A stretch of DNA of 64,000 nt from JBBQXK01 sp038209775 (lineage in GTDB: Bacteria; Pseudomonadota; Alphaproteobacteria; Rhodobacterales; Rhodobacteraceae), in contig JBBQXK010000015.1 of NCBI GenBank assembly GCA_038209775.1, forward strand, positions 10,318 to 74,317, read 5' to 3'. Position 1 is the stretch's first letter; every line of letters starts with the position of its first letter. A model generated the notes under the pieces. That model did no database searches and was not told the DNA's origin. It saw only the letters and a program-made list of their open reading frames with translations. Shown piece by piece: positions 48,345-57,336 of the stretch. The position numbers were made by a program, and so were the translations under genes.

Positions 48345-49337
48345 ATGTCCTTCTTCAAGAAACTGCGCGACCGGATGTTCCGCTCGTCCGACCGGATCGG
48401 CGAGGGGCTGGAGGCTTTGGTCGCCGAGACAGCACCCGAGTCCGAGGCGGCGAAGCCCGGGCTGATCGGGCGGATGCTGGGGCGGGGGGCCGAGGCGCCG
48501 CGCCGCGTCATGGATGACGCGATGCTGGAAAGCCTGGAGGAAGTGCTGATCGGGGCCGACATGGGCGTCGATACGGCGCTGAAGGTGTCGGCCAATATCG
48601 CGGGCGCGTGGATGGGGCGGCGGGTGTCGTCGGAGGAGTTGCGCGGCGCACTGGCGGACGAGATCACGCGGATCATGACCCCGGTGGCGCGGCCGATGCC
48701 GATCTACCCCAAACGCCCGCAGGTGGTGCTGGTGGTGGGGGTCAACGGATCGGGCAAGACCACGACCATCGGCAAGCTGGCCTCGCAGTTCCGCGCCGCC
48801 GGGAAATCGGTGGTGATCGCCGCCGGCGACACGTTCCGCGCGGCGGCGGTCGAGCAGTTGCAGATCTGGGGCACGCGCGCCGGGGTGCCGGTGCTGACGG
48901 CACCCGAGGGGTCGGACCCGGCTTCGCTCGCCTTTGATGCGATGGGGCAGGCGCAGGCGACGGGGGCGGATCTGTTGCTGATCGACACGGCGGGGCGATT
49001 GCAGAACCGTCAGGACCTGATGGAGGAACTGGCCAAGATCGTGCGCGTGATCCGCAAGCGCGACCCCGACGCGCCGCACAATACCCTGTTGGTGCTGGAC
49101 GCGACCACCGGGCAGAACGCGCTGTCGCAGGTCGAGATCTTCCGCAAGATCGCCGATGTGTCGGGGCTGGTGATGACCAAGCTGGACGGCACCGCCAAGG
49201 GTGGCGTGCTGGTGGCGCTGGCCGACCGCTTTGGCCTGCCGATCCATGCGATTGGCGTGGGCGAACAGATTGACGACCTCGCCCCCTTTGACCCCGCCGA
49301 TTTCGCCCGCGCGCTGGTTGGCACGGGTGAGGTCTGA
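48345..49337 (+). CDS. ftsY: Signal recognition particle receptor FtsY
   Basis: FtsY docks SRP-bound ribosomes to the membrane. The 330-residue protein has the NG domain with GTPase G1 GVNGSGKTTTIGKLA (about 130-144), the DTFRAAAVEQL (about 163-173), the G3 DTAGRLQ, and the G4/G5 TKLDGTAKGG with GVGEQIDDLAPF at the end. The A domain is short, as is usual in alphaproteobacteria. The ATG at 48345 was taken because residues 1-38 of the longer frame (to 48231) have no homology; an AAAGG box sits 11 bases upstream. Confidence 0.97.
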   Translation: MSFFKKLRDRMFRSSDRIGEGLEALVAETAPESEAAKPGLIGRMLGRGAEAPRRVMDDAMLESLEEVLIGADMGVDTALKVSANIAGAWMGRRVSSEELRGALADEITRIMTPVARPMPIYPKRPQVVLVVGVNGSGKTTTIGKLASQFRAAGKSVVIAAGDTFRAAAVEQLQIWGTRAGVPVLTAPEGSDPASLAFDAMGQAQATGADLLLIDTAGRLQNRQDLMEELAKIVRVIRKRDPDAPHNTLLVLDATTGQNALSQVEIFRKIADVSGLVMTKLDGTAKGGVLVALADRFGLPIHAIGVGEQIDDLAPFDPADFARALVGTGEV

Positions 49338-49342
49338 CCGGG

Positions 49343-50254
49343 TTGGGTGAGGCGATCACAGCCCTTGCAGGCACGCCCGAGGGCGCGCGGACGGCGATGC
49401 TGCTGGCGCTGATGTCGGCCATCGCGCATGCCTGTTTCGGGGCCCTGCAGAAGGGGCGCCATGACCCGTGGGTCACGCGGGGGGCGATCGACCTGTGGAT
49501 ATTCGTGCTGGCAGCACCGGTGGCGCTGTTTGCGGTGGCGTGGCCGGTCGGTGCCGAGTGGGCGGTCTTGCTGGGGGCGCTGGTGATCCATTTCGCCTAC
49601 AAGGTGACGATGGCGCTGGCCTATGAACGGGCGGCCTATACGGTTGTGTATCCTGTGGTACGGGGCACCGGGCCGCTGGTAACACTGGGATTTGCCGCCG
49701 TGTTTCTGGCGGAACATTATGCGGCGCTGCAATGGCTGGGGGTGGCGGTGTTGTCGGGGGCGATCCTGATGCTGGCGGTAGTGAATCTGCGGACGGTGCG
49801 GGTGGACCCGGCGGCGCTGCGCAGTGGGCTGGTGTGGGCGCTGACCGGGGGCATGCTGGTGGCGGTCTATACAACCTTTGACGCCTGGGGCATCCGCCTG
49901 ATGCCCGACCCGCTGACGTTCCTTGCGTGGTTTTTCTTGATAACGGCCATCGACTTTCCCCTTCTGGTGCTGTGGCGGCGGGCGCGGGGGATCGGGGCGG
50001 CATGGCCGCCCTTGCGGCCCCTGATGCTGCGCGGGATCATTGGCGCACTGGTGGCCTTTATCAGCTTTGGCGGCGTGATGATCGGCACCCGCATCGGCAA
50101 GGTAGGCGAGGTCGCGGCGCTGCGCGAAACCTCGACGCTGTTCGCGGCCTTGATCGGTTGGGCTGTCCTCGGCGAAAAGGTGGGGCTTGCGCGGGGCGCG
50201 CTGATGGGGTTGATCGCAGGCGGCGCGGTGCTGGTGCAACTGGGGGCAGGATGA
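49343..50254 (+). CDS. EamA/DMT-family transporter
   Basis: This 303-residue membrane protein has ten helices arranged as two EamA repeats (about 10-150 and 160-300), the layout of drug/metabolite transporters. A conserved GALQKGRHDPW segment and the YERAAYTVVYPVVRGTGPLVT and GEVAALRETSTLFAALIGWAVLGEK motifs fit the family. The start is uncertain: a TTG at 49343 lies five bases after ftsY, and an ATG at 49397 is the alternative. It is coupled to the next gene by ATGA. The substrate is unknown. Confidence 0.9.
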   Translation: MGEAITALAGTPEGARTAMLLALMSAIAHACFGALQKGRHDPWVTRGAIDLWIFVLAAPVALFAVAWPVGAEWAVLLGALVIHFAYKVTMALAYERAAYTVVYPVVRGTGPLVTLGFAAVFLAEHYAALQWLGVAVLSGAILMLAVVNLRTVRVDPAALRSGLVWALTGGMLVAVYTTFDAWGIRLMPDPLTFLAWFFLITAIDFPLLVLWRRARGIGAAWPPLRPLMLRGIIGALVAFISFGGVMIGTRIGKVGEVAALRETSTLFAALIGWAVLGEKVGLARGALMGLIAGGAVLVQLGAG

Positions 50255-50856
50255 TGGGCGGGCGGGCGATTTCCCCGGGGTTGAAGGCGGCGCTGGAATA
50301 CGGGCCGATTGCGGCGTTCTTTGTGGGGTATGTCTGGCTCAGGGACGAAACGTTCACCTTGGGTGGTACCGAATACGGCGGTTTCATCGTGGCGACGGCG
50401 GCCTTCGTGCCGATGATGGTGATTGCGACGCTGCTGATGTGGCGGCTGACCGGCAAGTTGTCGCGCATGCAGATCACCGTCACGGTAATGGTGGTGGTCT
50501 TTGGTGGGCTGACCGTCTGGCTGAACGACGAGCGGTTCCTGAAGATGAAACCGACCATTGTCTTTGGCCTGTTTGCGGCGATCCTGGGGTTCGGGGTCTG
50601 GCGCGGCAGGTCGTATCTGGAGGCAGTGCTGGATGGAGCGTTCCGCATGCATCCCGAGGGGTGGATGATCCTGACGCGGCGGCTGGCATGGTGTTTTGCG
50701 GGGCTGGCTGTGGCGAATGAGGTCATCTGGCGTTTCGCCAGCACGTCGGTCTGGGTGGCGTCCGACACGTTTGGCCAGCCCTTGGTGCTGTTTGCGTTCT
50801 TTCTGTCGCAGGCGGGAGTGCTCAAGCGGTACATGATCGACGAGGACAAGGTTTGA
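50251..50856 (+). CDS. YciB/IspZ-type septation protein
   Basis: This 201-residue inner-membrane protein has about five helices and belongs to the intracellular septation family (YciB/IspZ), linked to division and envelope integrity. Conserved features are ALEYGPIAAFFVGYVW at the N-terminus, MTLT-like PTIVFGLFAAILGFG in the middle and the C-terminal WMILTRRLAWCFAGLAVANEVIWR with FPLVLFAFF. The ATG at 50251 overlaps the DMT stop (ATGATG, so 50254 is an alternative start). It is next to ftsY and a DMT gene in a conserved-looking layout. Confidence 0.9.
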   Translation: MMGGRAISPGLKAALEYGPIAAFFVGYVWLRDETFTLGGTEYGGFIVATAAFVPMMVIATLLMWRLTGKLSRMQITVTVMVVVFGGLTVWLNDERFLKMKPTIVFGLFAAILGFGVWRGRSYLEAVLDGAFRMHPEGWMILTRRLAWCFAGLAVANEVIWRFASTSVWVASDTFGQPLVLFAFFLSQAGVLKRYMIDEDKV

Positions 50857-50869
50857 CCGGAGGGCAGGG

Positions 50870-51628
50870 ATGCTGAAGACGCGGATCATCCCGTGTCTGG
50901 ACGTGGCCGAAGGCCGCGTGGTCAAGGGTGTGAACTTTGTCGACCTAGTGGATGCGGGCGATCCGGTGGCGGCGGCGGCGGCCTATGATGCGGCCGGGGC
51001 CGATGAATTGTGTTTCCTCGACATCATGGCGACCGAGGAAAACCGCGGCACCATGTATCATCTGGTCACCCGCACGGCAGAGCAGTGTTTCATGCCGCTG
51101 ACAGTGGGGGGCGGGGTGCGGACGCCTGCGGATGTGCGGGCGCTACTTCTGGCGGGGGCCGACAAGGTGTCGTTCAACTCGGCGGCGGTGGCCAACCCGG
51201 ATGTGGTGGCCGAGGCCGCCGACAGGTTCGGCAGCCAGTGCATCGTGGTGGCCATTGATGCCAAGACTGTGGCCCCCGGGCGGTGGGAGATATTCACCCA
51301 CGGCGGGCGGCGGGCGACGGGGATTGATGCGGTGGAGTTTGCGGTTGCGATGGCCGAACGGGGGGCGGGGGAGATATTGCTGACCTCGATGGACCGGGAC
51401 GGGACGCGGGCGGGGTTCAACATCGGGCTGACGCGGGCGGTATCGGATGCGGTGTCGGTCCCGGTGATTGCGTCGGGCGGCGTGGGCACGCTGGACCATC
51501 TGGTGGACGGGGTGGTGCAGGGCGGAGCGTCAGCGGTGCTGGCGGCGTCGATCTTTCACTTTGGCGAATTCACCATCGGTCAGGCCAAGGCCCACATGGC
51601 CGCCGCAGGCATCCCGGTGCGGCTGTGA
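50870..51628 (+). CDS. hisF: Imidazole glycerol phosphate synthase subunit HisF
   Basis: HisF is the cyclase subunit that makes IGP and AICAR in histidine synthesis, with HisH as partner. The 252-residue TIM barrel has the catalytic Asp in RIIPCLDVAEGRVVKG (Asp11) and the second Asp in VVAIDAKTV (about residue 130). The phosphate-binding sites are in LTVGGGVRT and SGGVG. GGAGG precedes the ATG by six bases. It is followed by hisE with a GTGA overlap. HisA and hisH are not seen nearby. Confidence 0.98.
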   Translation: MLKTRIIPCLDVAEGRVVKGVNFVDLVDAGDPVAAAAAYDAAGADELCFLDIMATEENRGTMYHLVTRTAEQCFMPLTVGGGVRTPADVRALLLAGADKVSFNSAAVANPDVVAEAADRFGSQCIVVAIDAKTVAPGRWEIFTHGGRRATGIDAVEFAVAMAERGAGEILLTSMDRDGTRAGFNIGLTRAVSDAVSVPVIASGGVGTLDHLVDGVVQGGASAVLAASIFHFGEFTIGQAKAHMAAAGIPVRL

Positions 51629-51936
51629 GCGCGCTGGAGCGGTTGGCCGCGACGATTGCCGCGCGGGTAGGGGCCGATCCCGACACGTCCTGGACGGCGA
51701 AACTGCTGGCACTTGGCCCCGAGAAGTGTGCGGAGAAATTTGGCGAAGAGGCGGTCGAGGCGATCATCGAGGCGGTGAAGGGCGACCGCGCACGGCTGAC
51801 GTCAGAGGCCGCGGATGTGGTTTATCACCTGTTGGTGATGCTGGCATCGCGGGGTGTGACGCTGGAGGATGTGCTGGCAGAGTTGGCGCGGCGCGAGGGC
51901 ACGTCGGGCGTCGCTGAAAAGGCCGCGCGGGCGTGA
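51625..51936 (+). CDS. hisE: Phosphoribosyl-ATP diphosphatase
   Basis: HisE hydrolyses phosphoribosyl-ATP to phosphoribosyl-AMP in the second step of histidine synthesis. The 103-residue protein has the all-alpha NTP-pyrophosphohydrolase fold with EKFGEEAVEAIIEAVKGD (about 37-54) and AADVVYHLLVMLA (about 60-72), the metal-binding acidic motifs. The start is a GTG at 51625 overlapping the hisF stop. Its length is normal for a separate hisE not fused to hisI. Confidence 0.97.
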   Translation: MSALERLAATIAARVGADPDTSWTAKLLALGPEKCAEKFGEEAVEAIIEAVKGDRARLTSEAADVVYHLLVMLASRGVTLEDVLAELARREGTSGVAEKAARA

Positions 51937-51950
51937 CCGGCAGGAGCGGG

Positions 51951-51999
51951 GGGACTCGCGCCCCCCGGACCCCCCGTGGAGTATTTGTACAAGATGAAG
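51951..51999 (-). repeat. Intergenic palindromic repeat, family 1, copy C
   Basis: Read on the minus strand it starts CTTCATCTTGTACAAATACT and runs into ACGGGGGGTCCGGGGGG and a C-containing arm, matching copy A at 20 of its first 22 bases. It lies between the convergent ends of hisE and the AAA ATPase gene. Confidence 0.6.
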
Positions 52000-52021
52000 C
52001 GGGAAGGCGCGTCGTGGTGTC

Positions 52022-53347
52022 TTACTTGGCGATCTTCTCATCCTTGACGAACATGTTGCCCCAGGCACGATCAATCAGGTCGGGCGACATCTGGTAGGGG
52101 ATGCCCTCAAACTCGCAGACGGCGATCATCTGGTCGATCAGGAAGTTCGGCATGTAGTTGGCATAGTTGTTGTCGATGGTCGGAAACTTGACCTTCATCA
52201 TGTGGACAAGGGTGGCCTCATCCAGCGGTACCTTCTTTTTCCGCGCCACCATCGCGAAGATCTTCAGGTAGTTTTCCTGAGACGGGCCGTCGATCTTGAT
52301 CTTGAAGAAGATACGGCGCAGGGCCGCGCCATCGAAAATCTCGTTCGGGTGGAAGTTGGTGGAAAAGATCACCAGCGTATCGAACGGCACGGTGAACTTT
52401 TCGCCCGATTGCAGGGCAAGGATATCCTTGGCCTCTTCCAGAGGCACGATCCAGCGGTTGACAAGTTTCTGCGGCGGTTCGGCCTGACGACCAAGGTCGT
52501 CGACAATGAAGATGCCGCCGGTGGACTTGAGCTGTAGCGGCGCCTGATAGGTGCGCGCCGTCGGGTTGTAGGTGAGGTCCAGCATGTCGAGGCTAAGCTC
52601 GCCGCCGGTGATGACGGTCGGGCGTTCGCAATAGACATAGCGGTTGTCGAAACGGTTCCCCGTGCGGCGCAGCGATGTCGGGTCTTCGACCGAAGCCTGG
52701 GCCATCGAGTGGACGATGGGGTCATAGACGGTGATGACCTGACCCGAATACTCCAGCGCGCGGGGGACATAGATCTTGTCACCCATAGCGTCGCGGATGC
52801 CGTTGGAAATACTGGATTTCCCGTTACCGGGTGGGCCGTACATCAGCACTGATCGGCCCGAGGTAATGGCCGGTCCGAGGTTGGACAAAAGATCACCCGG
52901 CAGGATCAGGTGACCCATGGCGCGGGTCAACTGGTCGCGGGTCAGGCGGATGTCACGTACCGACTGGCGTTTGACCTGCACCTTGTAATCCTCAAGCGGG
53001 ACCGGCATCGCGCCGTAGTATTCCGACTGCGACAGGGCATCGAGGGCGCGCGACTTGCCGCCTTCGGTCAGTTGATACCCCATCTCGTTGCCCGAGGTGG
53101 CATGAAGGGTGCCGGTCGCCTCAAGCAGTTTCTGGCCACGTGCCAGGTCGACCAGTTCCTGCGTGACCTGAACCGGCAGGCAGACGACCTGACTGATCGC
53201 CGACACCAGATCAAGGTTGGTGCGGAACATCGTCTTGAGCAGGATATCCCGCATCATGACGATGGAGATGCCCACTTCGGACAGGTTTCTGGGGGCCGGA
53301 GGAGCCAGCACGTTGGGCGTGGCGGGCGGGGTCAGTTGCACATTCAT
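52022..53347 (-). CDS. AAA-type ATPase at the end of the Tad cluster
   Basis: This 441-residue ATPase has a Walker A motif YGPPGNGKSS (about 170-179), a Walker B in IFIVDDLG (about 285-292) and an Asn/Arg-rich sensor region with FSTNFHPNEIFDGAALRRIFFKI. The N-terminal 150 residues and C-terminal helices are unassigned. AGG eight bases before the ATG at 53347 makes this start better than a GTG three codons earlier. It lies 50 bases downstream of the prepilin peptidase and on the same strand, so it is likely co-expressed and may act in pilus assembly or a stress function. Confidence 0.88.
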   Translation of the reverse strand: MNVQLTPPATPNVLAPPAPRNLSEVGISIVMMRDILLKTMFRTNLDLVSAISQVVCLPVQVTQELVDLARGQKLLEATGTLHATSGNEMGYQLTEGGKSRALDALSQSEYYGAMPVPLEDYKVQVKRQSVRDIRLTRDQLTRAMGHLILPGDLLSNLGPAITSGRSVLMYGPPGNGKSSISNGIRDAMGDKIYVPRALEYSGQVITVYDPIVHSMAQASVEDPTSLRRTGNRFDNRYVYCERPTVITGGELSLDMLDLTYNPTARTYQAPLQLKSTGGIFIVDDLGRQAEPPQKLVNRWIVPLEEAKDILALQSGEKFTVPFDTLVIFSTNFHPNEIFDGAALRRIFFKIKIDGPSQENYLKIFAMVARKKKVPLDEATLVHMMKVKFPTIDNNYANYMPNFLIDQMIAVCEFEGIPYQMSPDLIDRAWGNMFVKDEKIAK

Positions 53348-53397
53348 GGGCGGCACCTATCCAGGGCGATGTCGGTTCCCATGGGCCTAGCACAGGT

Positions 53398-53901
53398 CTA
53401 GGGCAGGATTGCGGCAAGCACCGGGTAGAAAATCAGCGTGCCCGAAAGCGCCAGCCCCATGGGGAACTTGTGGTGTGTCCACGACGCCCAGTCGGGTGAG
53501 GCTGCGCGCACCGCGGGAATGGCACGGGCGATGCGGTGGCAGGCAAAGGCGCCAAGGATGCAGGCCGCAAACAGCGCCATCACCGTGCGGATGTCGGCCC
53601 CGGTAAAGAACGGCGCCATGGCGGCGGCATACTTGCTGTCGCCGGCACCGATCCCCACGAAGGTGGTCAGAAGGAACCCGATCACCAGCACGATAGCCAT
53701 CAGCGCAAAGCCCCAGAGCCAGATGTTGGTCGGCTGCAGGAAGAACCCGGCGACCAGCCATACCCCGGCCAGCGCCATCACGGCCTGGTTCGGGATCTTC
53801 ATCGATTTCATGTCGGACCACGACACCCAGACTGCGATGGGGACGGTGAAGATCAGGAACCACAGGAACCCGGCGGGGTCGGTCGCGGGGATCGTCGGCA
53901 T
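53398..53901 (-). CDS. cpaA: Prepilin peptidase CpaA/TadV
   Basis: This is a type IV prepilin peptidase (A24 family) that cuts the class III leader of Flp pilins. The 167-residue membrane protein has five or six helices. The two catalytic Asp are in SDMKSMKIPN (about residues 29-38) and in the conserved GAGDSKYAAA (about 85-94). The ATG overlaps the TPR lipoprotein stop (TGATG). Within this locus it lies near the 3' end, away from the pilin genes. Confidence 0.95.
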   Translation of the reverse strand: MPTIPATDPAGFLWFLIFTVPIAVWVSWSDMKSMKIPNQAVMALAGVWLVAGFFLQPTNIWLWGFALMAIVLVIGFLLTTFVGIGAGDSKYAAAMAPFFTGADIRTVMALFAACILGAFACHRIARAIPAVRAASPDWASWTHHKFPMGLALSGTLIFYPVLAAILP

Positions 53902-54758
53902 CAGAGGCTCACGTTCGCATCTAGGGCTGCCAGCGAACGGGCGGCCTCTTCGAAATGCTGCGGGTGGGTATCGACGGCCTCCTGCAACAATCCCTTGCCC
54001 AGCGACACATCGCCCTGCTTGATCGCCGTCAGCGCCAGCGTGTAGAGCAGCTGCGCCCGTTCGGTCTGGGTCATCTGGACCACCGGCAGGTCATACTTGC
54101 GCTGCGCGCCGCGCGCGAGGACAAGGTTGTTCTTGGCGGTGAACATCGTGGGCTCGTAGGTCAGCGCATCCTGGAACATCTTTTCCGCGCCGGGATAGTC
54201 GCCGCGCGTCAGTTTGGAAAAGCCCCAGTTGTTGTAGACGCCTGACGGTTTGGGTGTCAGACCGGCCGCGATTTCATAGAAACTGTCGGCCTTTTTCCAG
54301 TCTTTCTTGCTGTCGGCGATCATCGCCTCAAGCCGGTAGCGCTGATAGGTCTCATGGGTGGGGGGGATCTTGTTCAGTTCCGCCTCGGCCCCGGTCCAGT
54401 CATTGGCGCGGATCAGCGAATCGGCCAGTTCGACCCGGTCGTCGTTGTTGCCTTCGGGGCTGGACACGACCTGCGTCCAGACAGCCGCCGCCTCTTTGGG
54501 TTTCTTGGCGCGTACCAGCGACTTGGCCAGCCCGCGCTTGAGGTCCATGCGTTCCGGGTTGGCGGTGGCGGTCCGTTGGAAATAGGCCACAGCCTCGTTC
54601 GGATCGCCCACCGTCAGCATGATGTCGTTGAGGTTCGATTCGTCGATGACGTTGACATCCTTCAGCGCACGGTTGACCTCGGCATCCGAGCCCCCGCCGC
54701 AGGCAGTCAGCGCCACCGTGCCCGACAGGCACAGTGCAATCAGTCCGGTTTGGCGCAT
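53901..54758 (-). CDS. TPR lipoprotein of the Tad cluster
   Basis: This 285-residue lipoprotein has a signal peptide with lipobox LTAC (about residues 17-20) and at least four tetratricopeptide-like helical pairs, including DPNEAVAYFQRTATANPERMDLKRGLAKSLV and YNNWGFSKLTRGDYPGAEKMFQDALTYEP. The AAAGGA box precedes the ATG at 54758. It likely acts at the outer membrane as a TadD-like pilotin or assembly factor. It is the second TPR lipoprotein in tandem, after the next gene on this strand. Confidence 0.88.
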   Translation of the reverse strand: MRQTGLIALCLSGTVALTACGGGSDAEVNRALKDVNVIDESNLNDIMLTVGDPNEAVAYFQRTATANPERMDLKRGLAKSLVRAKKPKEAAAVWTQVVSSPEGNNDDRVELADSLIRANDWTGAEAELNKIPPTHETYQRYRLEAMIADSKKDWKKADSFYEIAAGLTPKPSGVYNNWGFSKLTRGDYPGAEKMFQDALTYEPTMFTAKNNLVLARGAQRKYDLPVVQMTQTERAQLLYTLALTAIKQGDVSLGKGLLQEAVDTHPQHFEEAARSLAALDANVSL

Positions 54759-54792
54759 TTTGCGTCCTTTTGCTGCTCGAATTCCGGGGTCG

Positions 54793-55350
54793 CTAGAGTT
54801 GCGAAAGAAGGACGTACTTGCCCTTTTCACGCCGCATCAGCGAGAACGCCGGAACGTCCTCGGGTTCATCATATACTTTGCCTTCGGTTTCCGCGATGGC
54901 CAGACGCAGATTCTGCCGGATCGAGTCCGATTGGCCACTGTCGAGGGCAAAGGCCTGCTGAAAGATCACCCGCGCCTCACCGGGGCGTTCGCGTTCCATC
55001 AGAACCACGCCCAGATTGTTCAGTGCCGGTACATACTCGGGATCAACCTCAAGCGCGCGGCGCAAAAGCTGTTCCGCCTGACCAAGGCGACCAAGTGCCA
55101 GGTTTGCCGATCCGATTGCGGACAGGGTATCGACGTTGATCCCCTCTTCGGCCGCCGCGCGCAGATAGGCGCGCAAGGCCAGATCGTGTTCGCCGGCCGC
55201 CATAAGACGATGGCCCACGATCAGCCCGTCCTCACCCTGACGACCCGAAGCACCCGGCGCGCGGTTTTCGGCGGCAAAGTCGGCAGAGCAGGCAGCAAGC
55301 GACAGGGCAACCAGCAGGCCCGCGGCTTTCAGGGTGATCGCGCGGAGCAT
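54793..55350 (-). CDS. tadD: TadD-type TPR lipoprotein
   Basis: This 185-residue lipoprotein begins with a signal sequence and lipobox SLAAC and contains TPR-like pairs, including ALRAYLRAAAEEGINVDTLSAIGSANLALGRLGQAEQLLRRALEVDP and ALNNLGVVLMERERPGEA. TadD is thought to place the RcpA secretin and stabilise the outer-membrane pore. The ATG at 55350 is taken because the signal peptide starts there; the ribosome site is weak. It follows tadC and precedes the second TPR lipoprotein. Confidence 0.87.
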   Translation of the reverse strand: MLRAITLKAAGLLVALSLAACSADFAAENRAPGASGRQGEDGLIVGHRLMAAGEHDLALRAYLRAAAEEGINVDTLSAIGSANLALGRLGQAEQLLRRALEVDPEYVPALNNLGVVLMERERPGEARVIFQQAFALDSGQSDSIRQNLRLAIAETEGKVYDEPEDVPAFSLMRREKGKYVLLSQL

Positions 55351-55378
55351 CAGGATAGTTCGCCTTCGGTCGTTCCGG

Positions 55379-56344
55379 TCAGTTGCCGCCAAGCTGCGTA
55401 GCGATCCCGTGCAGGGAGGGCCCGATCAGGATCACCAGCAAAGGTGGCAGACAGAACATCATTGTGCCCAGCGTCAGCTTGGTCGGCAAGGTGTTTGCCT
55501 TCTCTTCCGCGCGCATCACCCGTTTGTCACGCATTTCTGCCGAGTACACCCGCAACGCCTCGGCGATCGAGGTGCCGAAGGTGGCGGACTGGACCAGCGT
55601 GGTGACAAACGATGCAACATCCGAGATGCCGACGCGTTCGGACATGTCCTTGAGCACGGTCACGCGTTCCTTGCCGGCCTTGACCTCTTGCGCCACGATC
55701 TCGAACTCTTCGGCCAGTGCCGGATAGCCTGCGCGGCTTTCCTTGGCGATGCGGATGATCGACTGGTCAAGCGACTGGCCCGCCTCGACACAGACCAGCA
55801 TCATGTCCAGCGCATCCGGAAAACCCGACACGATTTCGGCCTGGCGTGCGGCGAGGCGTTTGTTGACCCAATATTTCGGGATGTAATAGCCGATGCCACC
55901 GGGCAGCACGGTATACATCATCATCTGGTTGGTGGTCAGGGGTGCCACCTGAGACTGCACCAGCGCATAGATTGTGCCGATGGCCAGAAGGCCCACCCCA
56001 AGGATAAGCTGCGCCAGGTGAAAGACGCGCACGGCATTCTTTGACCGATAGCCTGCCCGCAGCATGCGCAGCCGCGAAGCCGAAAGCTCGACCTCGGACT
56101 GGGGTTCGAGGAAGGTCGCAAATCGCTCAAGCTTGTCGACCTTCTTGGCCGAGCGCAGCGTGTTGCCGGGCTTGGCCGGCCCTTGCGTGCGCTGTGCCTT
56201 GAGCTTGTCAAAGGGTTCGGCCTTGCGGTTCAGCATGATCGGCAGCGTGATCGCGATCAAGAGGAACGCGGCCCCGCCAACCACGATCAGAGGGCCGGCA
56301 GGGCCCATCATGTTGGTCAGCATCGTGTTGATATTGCTCAGCAT
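55379..56344 (-). CDS. tadC: Tad pilus inner-membrane platform protein TadC
   Basis: This is a GspF/TadC-type polytopic protein of 321 residues that forms the inner-membrane platform with TadB. The conserved T2SS-F domain lies at about 160-310, with LPDAL-like FPDALDMMLVCVEAGQSLDQSIIRIAKESR and LVQSATFGTSIAEALRVYSAEMRDKR. Three or four membrane helices are visible near both ends. AAGGG seven bases upstream supports the ATG at 56344. It is eleven bases from tadB. Confidence 0.94.
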   Translation of the reverse strand: MLSNINTMLTNMMGPAGPLIVVGGAAFLLIAITLPIMLNRKAEPFDKLKAQRTQGPAKPGNTLRSAKKVDKLERFATFLEPQSEVELSASRLRMLRAGYRSKNAVRVFHLAQLILGVGLLAIGTIYALVQSQVAPLTTNQMMMYTVLPGGIGYYIPKYWVNKRLAARQAEIVSGFPDALDMMLVCVEAGQSLDQSIIRIAKESRAGYPALAEEFEIVAQEVKAGKERVTVLKDMSERVGISDVASFVTTLVQSATFGTSIAEALRVYSAEMRDKRVMRAEEKANTLPTKLTLGTMMFCLPPLLVILIGPSLHGIATQLGGN

Positions 56345-56355
56345 TGCTGCACCCT

Positions 56356-57324
56356 TCAGACTTTGATATTGACCATGATCTTCATGTAGATGACGTTCAC
56401 CGCCAGGAACAGGCCGACGAACATGCAGGCCGGCACGAAGACCGAGCTTTCCATCACCTCGTCGTAGTAGTCGGGCTTGATGACGTTGATCATCAGAAGT
56501 GCGCCGAAGGGGAATGCGGACAGGAACATGCCCGACCATTTCGCCTCGGCGGTGATGGCCTTGACCCGGCGGAACAGCTTGAACCGCGCGCGGATCACCT
56601 TGGCCAGACCGTCAAGGATCTCGGCCAGGTTGCCGCCCGACGTCTGCTGGATGGTCACCGCCACGGCCAGAAAGCGAAGGTCCTGGTTGTCCATCCGTTC
56701 GGCGAATGCCTTGAGGCTTTCGGACACGTCGCGGCCATAGGCAGCCTCGTCGGCGATAAAGCCGAACTCGGTGCCCAGGGGATCGCCGACCTCTTTCGCG
56801 ACAATGCCTATGGCCGATGCAAAGGGATGGCCCACCCGCAACGACCGCACCATCAGCTCGACCGCATCGGGAAGCTGTTCCTCGAGCAGGGCCATGCGTT
56901 TCTTGGCCTTGTTGTTCACCCACATGTAGATGCCGCCGACACCCATCCCCACACCAAGCCCGATCCGCACCGGAAGGGCCGCACTGGTGGCCACGGTCAG
57001 CGCAAGAAAGGCAAAGATCGACACGCCGACCATCATCAGGATCAGTTGCTGGGGTGAAAAGGCGATGTTCGCCTTTTGCGCCTTGGTAGCCAGCATCGAA
57101 TACAGCGGGATGCCGCGCGCCGTCAGGTGCTGCGACATTTCCTTGCGCAACTGTTCCAGAACCTGTTCGCGGTTCTGGTTCTTGGCCAGAAGGTCAAGCC
57201 GGCGGCTGACCTTGGAATTCAGGCTGATCGATTTGCCGAAGACGGTAAGATACACGCCCTCGACCATCACCAGAACGGCGACAAAGATCAGGATGTAGAT
57301 GAGCGGGGCAGCCGAGATTGACAT
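56356..57324 (-). CDS. tadB: Tad pilus inner-membrane platform protein TadB
   Basis: This 322-residue paralogue of TadC carries the GspF-like domain at about 165-300, with LPDAVELMVRSLRVGHPFASAIGIVAKEVGDPLGTEF and TIQQTSGGNLAEILDGLAKVIRARFKL. An N-terminal helix and three further helices are present. TadB and TadC together receive force from the TadA ATPase. The gene follows tadA after 12 bases and precedes tadC. Confidence 0.94.
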   Translation of the reverse strand: MSISAAPLIYILIFVAVLVMVEGVYLTVFGKSISLNSKVSRRLDLLAKNQNREQVLEQLRKEMSQHLTARGIPLYSMLATKAQKANIAFSPQQLILMMVGVSIFAFLALTVATSAALPVRIGLGVGMGVGGIYMWVNNKAKKRMALLEEQLPDAVELMVRSLRVGHPFASAIGIVAKEVGDPLGTEFGFIADEAAYGRDVSESLKAFAERMDNQDLRFLAVAVTIQQTSGGNLAEILDGLAKVIRARFKLFRRVKAITAEAKWSGMFLSAFPFGALLMINVIKPDYYDEVMESSVFVPACMFVGLFLAVNVIYMKIMVNIKV

Positions 57325-57336
57325 CTTTTCCAGTCC

